In this document: in pieces, positions 28,633 to 37,572 of the stretch
Numbering within the stretch: the first letter of the stretch is position 1
Layout: every line of letters starts with the position of its first letter
Source of the DNA: Acidobacteriaceae bacterium
Lineage (GTDB): Bacteria > Acidobacteriota > Terriglobia > Terriglobales > Acidobacteriaceae
DNA length: 47,943 nt
NCBI GenBank assembly: GCA_027306695.1
Contig: DAHUZH010000011.1
Span: 1 to 47,943, forward strand
Reading direction: 5' to 3'
Translations under genes and position numbers: made by a program
The notes under the pieces: generated by a model
What the model saw: the letters and a program-made list of their open reading frames with translations, nothing else
Told to the model about the DNA's origin: nothing
Database searches by the model: none

Positions 28633-29568
28633 ATGACAGTAGCGCCCACAATTCGATCTGGCCAGCGGCAAGCTGTATCGCGTTTTGCGCGGATGGCGAT
28701 TTTGTTTGCCTGCTCGGCGGGTGCCTGCATGCCTTTTGTAGCGCGCGCCCAGGTTGCACCTCTCATCGAAAAGTCCATGGGAGATCCGGCGCAGTCCAAA
28801 CTTCCGACCATCCTGCAAAAAGCAACGATCGAGCAGCATCTGGACCAGCAGCTTCCTTTGAATGCTGTGTTTCGCAATGAAGCTGGCAAGACCGTTCGAT
28901 TGGGCGACTACTTCGGCAAGCGTCCCGCCATCCTTGCGCTGGTCTACTACCGCTGCCCCATGCTTTGCTCCGAGGAGTTGAACGGTCTGGTTGGCGCACT
29001 GGAGATGCTCAAGTTTACGCCCGGAAAAGATTTTGACGTCATTGTGGCGAGCATCGATCCCAGCGAAGGGCCTGCGCTGGCCGCCTCAGAAAAAGCGGTC
29101 TACCTGAAGCGGTATGGCCGCCCGGAAACGGCAAACGGCTGGCATTTTTTGACTGGCCCGCAATCTTCCATCGATGCCCTCACCCAGGCCGTTGGCTTTG
29201 GATATGTTCGCGTCCCCGGCCCAGATGGCAAGATGGACCAATATGCCCACGCGAGTTCGATCGAACTCATCACGCCAGAGGGAAAAATTTCTCAGTATTA
29301 CCTGGGCGTGGAGTACTCCGCGCGGGACATGCGCGCTGGACTGGTGGAGGCGTCGCACGGCCAGATTGGTACACCAGTTGACCTCATCTACACATATTGC
29401 TATCGATATGATCCGCACACTGCAAAGAACAGCATGATCGTCGTACGCATCGTGCAGGCCGGTTGTCTGCTCACGGTTTTGGCTTTAGGTGCATTTATTT
29501 TGATTTCGCTCCGGCAGGATGCATTGCATGGTGGCAACGCCGGGGCTGCTAAAAAGGCGAACGGGTAA
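28633..29568 (+). CDS. SCO1/SenC-type copper chaperone for cytochrome oxidase
   Basis: This thioredoxin-fold protein delivers copper to the CuA centre of CoxB. It has 311 residues, with a cleavable N-terminal signal (hydrophobic stretch after residue 20, ending ARAQ), the copper motif CPMLC, and the conserved distal histidine in QYAHASS. A C-terminal membrane helix is present (about 275-297), which many Acidobacteria-type SCO proteins have and the mitochondrial type lacks. It lies directly upstream of coxB (6 bases), as expected for a dedicated CuA maturation factor. The 157 bases before it contain no clear terminator, so it may be read from the act promoter as well as its own. Confidence 0.92.
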   Translation: MTVAPTIRSGQRQAVSRFARMAILFACSAGACMPFVARAQVAPLIEKSMGDPAQSKLPTILQKATIEQHLDQQLPLNAVFRNEAGKTVRLGDYFGKRPAILALVYYRCPMLCSEELNGLVGALEMLKFTPGKDFDVIVASIDPSEGPALAASEKAVYLKRYGRPETANGWHFLTGPQSSIDALTQAVGFGYVRVPGPDGKMDQYAHASSIELITPEGKISQYYLGVEYSARDMRAGLVEASHGQIGTPVDLIYTYCYRYDPHTAKNSMIVVRIVQAGCLLTVLALGAFILISLRQDALHGGNAGAAKKANG

Positions 29569-29574
29569 ATATAA

Positions 29575-30642
29575 ATGTCGCATATCAGTCCTGTCCTTTG
29601 GGAATTCTTAGTCAACTGGCTCAAACGCTTTGCGATCTTCCCGCCGGAGGCATCCACCATTGCTCCGTACGCAGATGCTTTGTATTTCGCGCTGGTCGGA
29701 ATGACCATCACGGGTCTTCTCATTGTCTTGACCATGGTGGTCGTATTTTCCATACGCTACAGCAAAGACCGGCATCCTGAAGCGATACAAATGGAAGGCT
29801 CTACGCTGCTGGAAGCCACATGGACATTGATTCCCCTGGGAATTTTCCTTGTCTTTTTTGTGTGGGGCGCGCTTCTGTACTTCCGCATCTTCAATGCTCC
29901 GCCAAACTCAATGAATGTGTATGTTGTGGGCAAACAGTGGATGTGGAAGGTCGAACATCCCGGCGGCCAGCATGAAATCGATGCTCTGCACATTCCTGTA
30001 GGCCGGCCCATTCAGGTCACATTGATCTCGCAGGACGTGTTCCACAGCTTTTCCATCCCCGCGTTTCGCGTGAAGCGCGAAGCGATCCCGGGCCGTTACA
30101 CGACCGTGTATTTTCAGGCGACGACTCCGGGCAAATACCATCTCTTCTGCACGCAGTATTGCGGCACGCAGCACTCTGGAATGATTGGCTGGGTCTATGT
30201 CATGACGCCGGAGGACTATAGGGCCTGGGCAGCCGGAAATACGAGCGGAGCATCGCTTGCCCAGAATGGTGAGAGGCTCTTCGCCAGCATGGGCTGCAAT
30301 GCGTGCCACAGCGGAAATGCAGCGGCACGAGGCCCCAATCTAGCCAATGTCTACAACACCCGCATTCGCTTGACGGATGGATCGACTATGGTCGCGAATG
30401 AAGCTTATCTGCGGGAAAGCATTCTGAACCCTTCCACGCACGTCCCTGCGGGATATGCGCCGATCATGCCCACCTACCAGGGGCAGATCAGTGAGGATGG
30501 ATTGATCGATTTAGTTGAATACATCAAAAGTCTCGACTCAAACTACAGAATTCAGCAGATGATGAATAAATCGGAACTGTCTTCCGCACAAGCCGCACCC
30601 GTTGGAAACACGGCGCAAGCACAAGGAGTAGCTAAGCCATGA
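29575..30642 (+). CDS. coxB: Cytochrome c oxidase subunit II with fused cytochrome c domain (caa3 type)
   Basis: The protein has 355 residues. Two N-terminal helices are followed by a cupredoxin domain with the CuA ligands C192-T-Q-Y-C196-G-T-Q-H200-S-G-M203 and an upstream histidine in [14 protein letters not shown] monohaem cytochrome c domain is fused behind it: C241-N-A-C-H245, with the axial methionine in APIMPTY. The fusion marks a caa3-type oxidase that can accept electrons directly from ACIII without a soluble cytochrome. It begins 6 bases after the SCO gene and overlaps coxA by 4 bases (ATGA). Confidence 0.96.
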   Translation: MSHISPVLWEFLVNWLKRFAIFPPEASTIAPYADALYFALVGMTITGLLIVLTMVVVFSIRYSKDRHPEAIQMEGSTLLEATWTLIPLGIFLVFFVWGALLYFRIFNAPPNSMNVYVVGKQWMWKVEHPGGQHEIDALHIPVGRPIQVTLISQDVFHSFSIPAFRVKREAIPGRYTTVYFQATTPGKYHLFCTQYCGTQHSGMIGWVYVMTPEDYRAWAAGNTSGASLAQNGERLFASMGCNACHSGNAAARGPNLANVYNTRIRLTDGSTMVANEAYLRESILNPSTHVPAGYAPIMPTYQGQISEDGLIDLVEYIKSLDSNYRIQQMMNKSELSSAQAAPVGNTAQAQGVAKP

Positions 30643-32300
30643 GCACTATCGTATCGTTACCGGACCAGGCAACTGCAAAGCTGCCTCATAAGAGTTATTT
30701 GAATGAGGAATACGGACTCAAGAGCTGGCTGCTGACCGGCGACCATAAACGCATTGCGATTCTATATCTGATCTCGATTACATTTTTCTTTGTCATTGGC
30801 GGCGTGCTGGCAGGGCTCATTCGGCTGGAGCTGCTGACGCCACCGGCCGATCTGATGTCCACGGATACCTATAACAAGGTATTCAGCATGCATGGTATCA
30901 TCATGATTTTTCTTTTTTTGGTGCCGTCCGTACCCGCGACGATCGGAAATTTTCTGATTCCGCTGATGGTGGGTGCCAGAGATCTGGCCTTCCCCAAGAT
31001 TAACCTGCTCAGTTGGTATCTGTATGTGATCGGCGGCATCTTCATCCTTTCGGCCATGGTTTTAGGTGGAGTCGATACGGGCTGGACCTTCACCACGCCC
31101 CTTTCAACGCATTACCTGAATACCCATGTGGTCACAGCAGCCATGGGTATATTTGTTGCCGGATTTTCGTCGATTCTTACGGGTCTCAACTTCATCGTCA
31201 CCATTCATCGGATGCGCTGTCCGGGTATGACATGGTTCCGCCTGCCGCTGTTTGTGTGGGGCCATTATGCGACCTCGATCATCATGATCCTCGGCACTCC
31301 GGTGCTTGCCATTACTCTTGTGCTGGTCGCGCTGGAACGCACGATTAACATAGGCGTCTTCGACCCAACCAAGGGTGGCGATCCTCTCCTGTTCCAGCAC
31401 CTCTTCTGGTTCTATTCGCATCCGGCGGTCTATATCATGATCCTGCCCGGAATGGCCGTGATCTCCGAAGTCATCAGCACCTTTTCCCGTAAACGGGTCT
31501 TCGGATATACGGCGGTCGCATTTTCCTCAGTCGCAATAGCGGTCTTCGGCTTCCTGGTTTGGGAACACCATATGTTCATCATGGGTGTCAGCCAATATTC
31601 CGCGCTGGTCTTCTCTTTGTTGACGATGCTGGTCGCCGTACCTTCCGCCATCAAGATTTTCAACTGGTCGATGACCCTGTATCAGGGTTCCATCACCTTT
31701 GAAACCCCGATGCTCTATGCCTTCGGCTTTATCGGGCTTTTCACCATCGGTGGCCTGACAGGAATTTTCCTGGCGACTCTCGGCATGGACGTCCATCTGA
31801 CCGAGACATACTTTATTGTGGCCCACTTCCACTTCGTAATGGTGGGGGGCATGTTGATGGCATATCTTGCAGGGGTACACTTCTGGTGGCCTAAGATGAC
31901 GGGCCGCATGTATCCAGAAGCAATCTCGAAACTGTCCGCAATAGTGACGTTTATCGGCTTCATCGTGACCTTCTTTCCGCAGTTTCTGCTGGGTTATCTT
32001 GGCATGCCGCGTCGTTATGCGGCTTATCCGGCGGACTTCCAGGTACTCAATGTGTTCTCAACCGCTGGCGCTTCGATCCTGGGGATTGGCTATCTGATGC
32101 CGATGCTGTATCTGCCCTGGTCTTTGATCTACGGCAAAATAGCCGGCAACAATCCCTGGCAGGCAACCGGCCTGGAATGGCAAATTCAATCTCCGCCACT
32201 GACAGAAAACTACGTCGAGATTCCCATCATGGATCACGAAGCCTACGACTACGAATGGCTGGCAAACAAAACTGTGCATGAGGTGCAAACCGTTGGATAG
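30639..32300 (+). CDS. coxA: Cytochrome c oxidase subunit I (A2-type haem-copper oxidase)
   Basis: This is the catalytic subunit, 553 residues with about twelve helices. It contains the low-spin haem ligand in [11 protein letters not shown] and the CuB ligands in HPAVY (H261) and VWEHHMF. The haem pair is in [11 protein letters not shown] and the K-channel lysine in PSAIKIFNW. The D-channel glutamate of A1 oxidases (HPEVY) is absent: residues 259-265 read Y-S-H-P-A-V-Y, the Tyr-Ser signature of A2 oxidases such as the caa3 of Rhodothermus. It reduces oxygen to water and pumps protons. The start overlaps the coxB stop, and the gene runs into coxC with a 23-base overlap. Confidence 0.97.
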   Translation: MSTIVSLPDQATAKLPHKSYLNEEYGLKSWLLTGDHKRIAILYLISITFFFVIGGVLAGLIRLELLTPPADLMSTDTYNKVFSMHGIIMIFLFLVPSVPATIGNFLIPLMVGARDLAFPKINLLSWYLYVIGGIFILSAMVLGGVDTGWTFTTPLSTHYLNTHVVTAAMGIFVAGFSSILTGLNFIVTIHRMRCPGMTWFRLPLFVWGHYATSIIMILGTPVLAITLVLVALERTINIGVFDPTKGGDPLLFQHLFWFYSHPAVYIMILPGMAVISEVISTFSRKRVFGYTAVAFSSVAIAVFGFLVWEHHMFIMGVSQYSALVFSLLTMLVAVPSAIKIFNWSMTLYQGSITFETPMLYAFGFIGLFTIGGLTGIFLATLGMDVHLTETYFIVAHFHFVMVGGMLMAYLAGVHFWWPKMTGRMYPEAISKLSAIVTFIGFIVTFFPQFLLGYLGMPRRYAAYPADFQVLNVFSTAGASILGIGYLMPMLYLPWSLIYGKIAGNNPWQATGLEWQIQSPPLTENYVEIPIMDHEAYDYEWLANKTVHEVQTVG

Positions 32301-33036
32301 CCAATCGATTGCGGCAACACACGGGGAACTGGTCGGAGGAGTAGATCCTCACTCCCACCCCGCTTTTCTCCGCCACCACTTTGAAACGGTCGCCCAGCAG
32401 CGGGAAGCTGCCAGCTTTGGTATGTGGGTCTTCCTGCTGACGGAAGTCATGTTCTTCGGTGGTATGTTCTGTGCGTATCTTATTTTCCGCAATTGGTATC
32501 ATCCGGCGTTCGTTGCAGGCAGCAATACGCTAAGCATCACCCTGGGAACAACGAACACCGCCGTGCTGATCTGCTCCAGCTTAACTATGGCCATGGCCGT
32601 TTACAGCGCCGAAATGCGCCGCAGAGGACAGCTAATAGCCTTTCTGTTGCTGACCATTGTTCTGGGATTGGCGTTTCTTGGTATCAAGGCCGTGGAATAC
32701 AAGGAAAAGTTCGATCTGCATCACGTACCGGGTCCCAATTTTTCCATTCAGGAATTTGTACATCCAACGAACCCCAAAGCCATTCCACTCGCGCCCGATA
32801 TGGCGGAGAAAACCCAAATTTATTTCTCGCTGTACTTTGCCATGACCGGCATGCACGCTTTGCACATGATCATCGGTATTTCGCTGCTCTTTTTTCTGGT
32901 GGCGAAGGCCTATCAAGGTGCGTACACAGCAGGACACATTATGCCGATTGAGAACTTCGGACTCTATTGGCACTTCGTCGATATTGTATGGATTTTCCTG
33001 TTTCCACTGCTCTACCTCATCAGTCGATATCGATAA
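32278..33036 (+). CDS. coxC: Cytochrome c oxidase subunit III
   Basis: This membrane subunit of the oxidase has 252 residues and about five to seven predicted helices. Family segments are [32 protein letters not shown] and [20 protein letters not shown]. It has no redox cofactor; subunit III stabilises subunit I and its proton uptake. The ATG at 32278 lies inside the end of coxA; a TTG at 32293 would shorten the overlap and cannot be excluded. Residues around 145-175 form a polar insert between helices ([18 protein letters not shown]). Confidence 0.95.
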   Translation: MRCKPLDSQSIAATHGELVGGVDPHSHPAFLRHHFETVAQQREAASFGMWVFLLTEVMFFGGMFCAYLIFRNWYHPAFVAGSNTLSITLGTTNTAVLICSSLTMAMAVYSAEMRRRGQLIAFLLLTIVLGLAFLGIKAVEYKEKFDLHHVPGPNFSIQEFVHPTNPKAIPLAPDMAEKTQIYFSLYFAMTGMHALHMIIGISLLFFLVAKAYQGAYTAGHIMPIENFGLYWHFVDIVWIFLFPLLYLISRYR

Positions 33037-33103
33037 AGGTAGCTGCAACGGTTTCCGAGGCGATGTAGATTATGCCCGCGCATGCGGGACAGGAGTATGG
33101 AAG

Positions 33104-33421
33104 ATGTCTGAAAAAAATGACCCGGAACACCAGGAACAGCACATTGTTGGGCCGAAGGTGTATCTCTTAGTTTTCCTGGCCTTGATGGTTTTGACTGCAA
33201 CCACGACCGGCGTGGCTTTTATCGATCTCGGCGTATTCAATCCCATTATCGCGCTGGCCATCGCGTGCGTAAAGGCGTCGCTCGTCGTACTGTTCTTCAT
33301 GCACATTCATTACAGCTCACGGCTATTGAAAATGACCGTGCTTGCAGGTCTGTTTACATTCCTGCTGCTTATAACCTTAACCATGACCGACTACATCAGC
33401 CGCGCCTGGGGCATGTGGTAG
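33104..33421 (+). CDS. coxD: Cytochrome c oxidase subunit IV (prokaryotic, CtaF-like)
   Basis: This short membrane subunit has 105 residues with three predicted helices. I choose the ATG at 33104 because AGGAG lies 8 bases before it; the frame is open upstream inside coxC but does not read as protein there. VKASLVVLFFMHIHYSSRLL is the family signature of prokaryotic oxidase subunit IV. It completes the coxBACD order and is followed 30 bases later by a strong terminator, which marks the end of the respiratory operon. Its role is structural. Confidence 0.93.
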   Translation: MSEKNDPEHQEQHIVGPKVYLLVFLALMVLTATTTGVAFIDLGVFNPIIALAIACVKASLVVLFFMHIHYSSRLLKMTVLAGLFTFLLLITLTMTDYISRAWGMW

Positions 33422-33451
33422 CGCCTGATCGATTATGCGGCAGCAAGACAG

Positions 33452-33480
33452 AAAAGGCCCCGGAACCGCCGGGGCCTTTT
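33452..33480. terminator. Intrinsic terminator after coxD, symmetrical
   Basis: The arms AAAAGGCCCCGG (33452-33463) and CCGGGGCCTTTT (33469-33480) form a perfect 12-pair hairpin around the loop AACCG. A-run and T-run make it usable on both strands. It closes the 13.8-kb respiratory block. Confidence 0.9.
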
Positions 33481-33532
33481 CGCGTTAACTTCGGCATTCT
33501 GACACTATGAGCGCGTTCTATTCTGAACCCCG

Positions 33533-33946
33533 ATGAAAGATTCCGATCAGGAGTACCGGCTGCGCCGATTCTGGGGAGTGGCGATCTTTTCCCTGGGCAT
33601 ACTCTGGGGATTTTCCAGCCTCGTCTATGTCCCGGAGGCTGTTTTGACCAGCGTTCGCGGCAGTTCCTGGCTGGAGGTGTTCGTTGTCGCTGCGGGAGGA
33701 ATTCTTTCTCTGGCCGCATCCATTCGTGCGTTCTACCATCGCAGCCACGCAACCGTGCTTCTACTGGCAGGCGGTGTAGTCCTGTTGGCAGTGGCCATCT
33801 GCGGGCAAATTTTAATTCCCCACCGTGCGAGCGGAATCGTCAATCTCATTCTGCTGCTCCTACCAGGAGCGATTGCCGTGGCGCTTGGCCTTTTCGGAAA
33901 AATTACTGAGCGCAAAAGATGGCCTTCTCTGCGTGGAGAAGGCTGA
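33533..33946 (+). CDS. Small membrane protein of unknown function
   Basis: The protein has 137 residues and about four predicted helices (roughly 13-33, 45-63, 71-90 and 98-118), with charged ends (MKDSDQEYRLRR and ITERKRWPSLRGEG). I do not recognise a family and see no cofactor or catalytic motif. It lies after the respiratory terminator and before the Kbl-type gene, on the same strand as both. The last codons form a small inverted repeat (GCCTTCTC...GAGAAGGC) without a T-run. The upstream region has no strong ribosome site, so expression is uncertain, but the hydropathy pattern and codon use look real. Confidence 0.6.
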   Translation: MKDSDQEYRLRRFWGVAIFSLGILWGFSSLVYVPEAVLTSVRGSSWLEVFVVAAGGILSLAASIRAFYHRSHATVLLLAGGVVLLAVAICGQILIPHRASGIVNLILLLLPGAIAVALGLFGKITERKRWPSLRGEG

Positions 33947-34025
33947 TGCTTATTCGATTCGGCCCATGACTGCCAAAATAGATTAGGATTTTACGTTGGG
34001 ATACTTCCCACGATGGAGCGTATGC

Positions 34026-35240
34026 ATGACCACCACGGTTGCTCCGCGCACGCAGTTGGCACACTTGTCCGCGCAGTTGGAAGAGCTGAAACAAAAAGGC
34101 ACATATTTCAAACTCCGCGTGCTCGATGACGAGCAGGAGCCAGTTTGCATCTACGACGGCAAGCGCGTTATCAATCTCGCCTCCAACAATTATCTGGGGC
34201 TGACAACGCATCCCAAATTGCGCGAAGCCGCCATCGCAGCGACTCGGAAATACGGCGTGGGGTCGGGCGCCGTCCGCACCATTGCCGGAACCATGCGCAT
34301 TCACATGGAGCTGGAGGAGAAAATTGCGCGCTTCAAGAATGCTGAGGCGTGCGTGGTGTTTCAGTCCGGCTTTACCGCGAATGCGGGGACTGTCTCCTCC
34401 ATCCTCGGCAAAGACGACTTCATCATCTCGGATGAGCTGAACCACGCCAGCATTATCGATGGAGCGCGGCTGTCTCGCGCCAAGGTGAAAGTATTTCGTC
34501 ATCGCGATATGGCGCACGCCGAAGAGCTATTGCAGGAAGTGCAGCAGGAACCAGGCCGCAAATTGCTGATCACCGACGGCGTGTTTTCGATGGATGGCGA
34601 CATTGGCCCTGTCGACAAACTCTGCGATCTCGCCGACAAATATGGCGTCATTATGATGGTCGATGACGCGCATGCCTCCGGTGTTCTCGGCCGCAACGGA
34701 CGCGGCAGCGTCGATCACTTCGGCTGCCATGGCCGCGTGGATGTTCAGGTCGGCACGCTTTCCAAGGCCATCGGCGCGCTGGGCGGATACGTCTGCGGTT
34801 CGCACGACCTGATCGACTATCTTTACCATCGCGCGCGCCCGTTTTTGTTTTCCACCTCGCATCCGCCGTCGGTTGCGGCGACGTGCATTGCTGCTTTCGA
34901 CATATTAGAAAATGAGCCTGAGCGCATCGAGCGCCTGTGGGAGAACACGCGCTACTTCAAGCAGCAGCTTGCAGCGGCAGGGTTCAATATCGGCGGCGTC
35001 AACACGCCTGCGAGCGAAACGCCGATCACTCCTATCATCATCGGCGATGGTCGCACTACAATGGATTTCTCCCGCAAACTTTTCGATGCCGGTGTGATGG
35101 CGACCGGAATCGCATTCCCGACTGTGCCCGAAGGCAAGGCTCGCATTCGCACAATTATGACCAGCGAGCACACCCGCGCCCAGCTCGATCAGGCGCTGGA
35201 AACAATGTCGAGTGTCGGCAAACAGATGGGAATCTTGTAA
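34026..35240 (+). CDS. kbl: Alpha-oxoamine synthase, glycine C-acetyltransferase type (Kbl)
   Basis: This pyridoxal-phosphate enzyme condenses an amino acid with an acyl-CoA. From the ATG at 34026 (GGAG 8 bases upstream) it has 404 residues; E. coli Kbl has 398. Family features are ASNNYLGL, the glycine-rich SGAVRTIAGT, the cofactor aspartate and histidine in VDDAHASG, and the Schiff-base lysine K247 in GTLSKAIGALGGYVCG. 2-Amino-3-ketobutyrate CoA ligase is the best call. 8-Amino-7-oxononanoate synthase (BioF) and serine palmitoyltransferase share the fold, and sequence alone does not fully exclude them. No threonine dehydrogenase gene, the usual Kbl partner, is adjacent. Confidence 0.85.
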   Translation: MTTTVAPRTQLAHLSAQLEELKQKGTYFKLRVLDDEQEPVCIYDGKRVINLASNNYLGLTTHPKLREAAIAATRKYGVGSGAVRTIAGTMRIHMELEEKIARFKNAEACVVFQSGFTANAGTVSSILGKDDFIISDELNHASIIDGARLSRAKVKVFRHRDMAHAEELLQEVQQEPGRKLLITDGVFSMDGDIGPVDKLCDLADKYGVIMMVDDAHASGVLGRNGRGSVDHFGCHGRVDVQVGTLSKAIGALGGYVCGSHDLIDYLYHRARPFLFSTSHPPSVAATCIAAFDILENEPERIERLWENTRYFKQQLAAAGFNIGGVNTPASETPITPIIIGDGRTTMDFSRKLFDAGVMATGIAFPTVPEGKARIRTIMTSEHTRAQLDQALETMSSVGKQMGIL

Positions 35241-35281
35241 GTCGTCTTCTTAAAACCAATTCAAGATTGCAGTGCAACCAC

Positions 35282-35313
35282 AAGATCCTTCGCCTGCGGC
35301 TCAGGATGACAAA
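35282..35313. repeat. REP-like palindromic repeat, minimal copy
   Basis: AAGATCCTTCGC-CTGCG-GCTCAGGATGACA combines both outer edges seen in the 14749 and 16020 copies (GATCCTTCG and AGGATGACA) around a shorter centre. It lies in the 113-base gap between two convergent genes, the same kind of site as the 16020 copy. Confidence 0.65.
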
Positions 35314-35353
35314 CCATTCGCTGCGGAGGATGTCAACATTACCAGATGTCTTT

Positions 35354-36193
35354 CTAAAAAGGAATGCGCACGGTAAAGATGGCGGCGTGGTTGTACTGGT
35401 GGTAATGGCTGGCTGCGATCTGCATTCCCACTCCCAGAGTCAGTCCAACGCGGTTGTGCAGCGGAAACCGGCCTAAGAGCAGACCAGGAGTCAAAAAGGT
35501 CTGCTCTTTTCCATCGTTTGGGCCACCTGTGAAGAACGAGGAATTGGCCTCGAACTCCGGCCACAGAAAACGCCCTAAATGTTCCTGCGCGACCGTATTC
35601 CACACAATGGTTCGGCCAACCTGTTGCACGCTGTCGACTGGTAAAATTCCGCCCAGCGTGGACTCGATATCGAAGCGACCCCAGCCCTTGCCACCTGCCA
35701 GCGTTGGTGTCAGTACGGAACTGGAACCTCCGTTTTTGTAAGTGCCGGTGGGTACGCTGCCTCCGAAAAACGCCGTCAGAATATAGTTGCCCTTCTGCTC
35801 ATTCGCCGCCAGTATGCGATATTTCATCAAGAAACTGACATCTCCCGGCCCATTCACAACGCCGTTCTGGCTGTGCTGAAGATACGGCGGCGCGTTGAAT
35901 AGCAGTTCGATGTGAGACTGCGGAATCAATTCCAGTCCCTTGCCATTGTCGTAGTTCCAGATCTGCTGGTAATTGGGCAGAAGCTGCCGGACAAAGTCGG
36001 TGCGAAACTCTTGCTCCAGTCTCGGCGTGACCAGAACCAGCGGTGTGATCCAATGCGGCTGCCGGTTTTGGGTTTTGGTCACATTGGCCAGCCAACGCGC
36101 GGTCCAGGAAGTTTCTGCGGAAGCCTGCGTGAAAGCAAGCCCGCTGGCTAGGAGCAGTAGCAAAAAAATGGGGAAGAAGGCCGGTCGTCGCAT
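35354..36193 (-). CDS. Probable outer-membrane beta-barrel protein of unknown function
   Basis: The protein has 279 residues and a clear signal peptide (MRRPAFFPIFLLLLLASGLA, cleavage near ASA). The mature part alternates polar and hydrophobic residues in short stretches, has many Gly, Tyr and Asn, and ends in a terminal phenylalanine (TVRIPF), the usual mark for outer-membrane insertion. Segments such as GPGDVSFLMKYRILA and AFFGGSVPTGTYKNGG resemble transporter-like barrels of the MetA/phenol-degradation type, but I cannot assign a function. There are no neighbours on the same strand close enough to suggest a pathway; pyrC lies 71 bases upstream and may be co-transcribed. Confidence 0.75.
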   Translation of the reverse strand: MRRPAFFPIFLLLLLASGLAFTQASAETSWTARWLANVTKTQNRQPHWITPLVLVTPRLEQEFRTDFVRQLLPNYQQIWNYDNGKGLELIPQSHIELLFNAPPYLQHSQNGVVNGPGDVSFLMKYRILAANEQKGNYILTAFFGGSVPTGTYKNGGSSSVLTPTLAGGKGWGRFDIESTLGGILPVDSVQQVGRTIVWNTVAQEHLGRFLWPEFEANSSFFTGGPNDGKEQTFLTPGLLLGRFPLHNRVGLTLGVGMQIAASHYHQYNHAAIFTVRIPF

Positions 36194-36264
36194 AGAAAGA
36201 ATATGCCGACTTTAGCCAATAATATTCGGATACACAAATCGTATTGCTACGAAAATATGCGATT

Positions 36265-37572
36265 TTATATGGATGAATGCACGATGCGGCCTTCGCTGAT
36301 GGTCATCACGATGCGTCCGGGAAGTTTCCATCCATCGAAGGGCGTGTTCTTCGATTTGGACTTCGATGCGCTCGCATGGAATTTCCAATCCTCGTTGGCG
36401 CAAAACAGAATGACATCCGCGAAGGAACCGACTGCAAGCGAGCCGCGATGCTTTAGATGCAACAAAGCTGCGGGCTGGCTGCTGAGCAGGGCAATCACCC
36501 GCGCCAGCGGCATGCGATGCTGCTGGTGCAGCACCAGCAGCGACAAACCCAGCGCCGTTTCCAGGCCGGTAATTCCATTGGGCGCGCGCTCGAATTCCTG
36601 TTCTTTCTCATGGATGGCATGGGGCGCGTGGTCGGTCGCGATCGCATCCACCGTGCCGTCCAGCAGGCCATCGATCAGCGCCGCACGGTCGGTTTGGCTG
36701 CGCAGCGGAGGACTCATTTTGGCGCGCGTATCGTAATCGCCGATGGCCTGCTCCGTCAGCGCGAAGTGGTGCGGTGTCACCTCGCTGGTAACATGCAGGC
36801 CGCTGCGTTTTGCGCGGCGAACGGCTTCGAGCGCTTTTTGCGTCGAGAGATGTGCGACATGGAGATGGGCGCGATTGTCATTCAGACGCTGGAGCAGTTC
36901 AATGTCACGCTCGACAATGCCGCTTTCCGCATCGCCCGGCATACCGCGCAGCCCCAGGCGAAATGAAAGAGCGCTCTGATGCATGCTGGCGTTCTGCGTG
37001 AGCCGTGTATCTTCCGCGTGCTGGATGACCGGGAGGCCAGCGCGCGCGGCTGCGGCCAGAGATTCATACATCATCGCGTCGTGCAGAATTGGCTTGCCAT
37101 CGTCGGAGACAGCGACGGCCCCGGCGGCTTTCAGCACGCCATATTCCGTCAACGCCTCTCCCATGCTGCCGCGCGTGGCCGCCGCGATGGGGAAGACGCG
37201 CACTGCGGCGTCGCGGTCCGGAGATTGCATCCAGCGCGTGATCTCCGGTGAGTCATTCACAGGCGCGGTATTCGGCATGGCGCACACGCTGGTGAATCCA
37301 CCGGCTGCCGCGGCGCGCGTTCCGCTGGCGATGGTCTCTTTGTAATTTTGTCCCGGCTCGCGCAGGTGGACGTGAAGATCGATCAGGCCCGGCGCGACCA
37401 TCGCTCCTTTGGCATCGATGACCGTTGCGTGCTCTTTTTTCGCCAGAGCATCCAGTTTGCCGGGAAGGTCTAGGGCAGCCACACGCCCGTCGCGCAAAAA
37501 CAGATCGCGCTTTTCGTCCAGGCCCGTCGAAGGGTCGATGAGATGTCCGCCGCGAATCAAAATTGCCGTCAT
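36265..37572 (-). CDS. pyrC: Dihydroorotase
   Basis: This enzyme makes dihydroorotate from carbamoyl-aspartate, the third step of de novo pyrimidine synthesis. It has 435 residues, typical of the Bacillus/Aquifex-type (class I) enzyme. Metal ligands are in DLHVHLREPG near residue 60, with AMPNTAPVND as substrate loop, VSDDGKPI, and the later histidines and aspartate in ATDHAPH. Its ATG overlaps the pyrB stop in TAATG. In Aquifex this enzyme type forms a complex with aspartate carbamoyltransferase, which the adjacent gene would permit. Confidence 0.96.
   Translation of the reverse strand: MTAILIRGGHLIDPSTGLDEKRDLFLRDGRVAALDLPGKLDALAKKEHATVIDAKGAMVAPGLIDLHVHLREPGQNYKETIASGTRAAAAGGFTSVCAMPNTAPVNDSPEITRWMQSPDRDAAVRVFPIAAATRGSMGEALTEYGVLKAAGAVAVSDDGKPILHDAMMYESLAAAARAGLPVIQHAEDTRLTQNASMHQSALSFRLGLRGMPGDAESGIVERDIELLQRLNDNRAHLHVAHLSTQKALEAVRRAKRSGLHVTSEVTPHHFALTEQAIGDYDTRAKMSPPLRSQTDRAALIDGLLDGTVDAIATDHAPHAIHEKEQEFERAPNGITGLETALGLSLLVLHQQHRMPLARVIALLSSQPAALLHLKHRGSLAVGSFADVILFCANEDWKFHASASKSKSKNTPFDGWKLPGRIVMTISEGRIVHSSI

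Noticed and set aside
33922..33943. Hairpin GCCTTCTC...GAGAAGGC as a terminator of the small membrane protein gene
   Set aside because: It lies inside the last codons and no T-run follows, so it is not a convincing intrinsic terminator.
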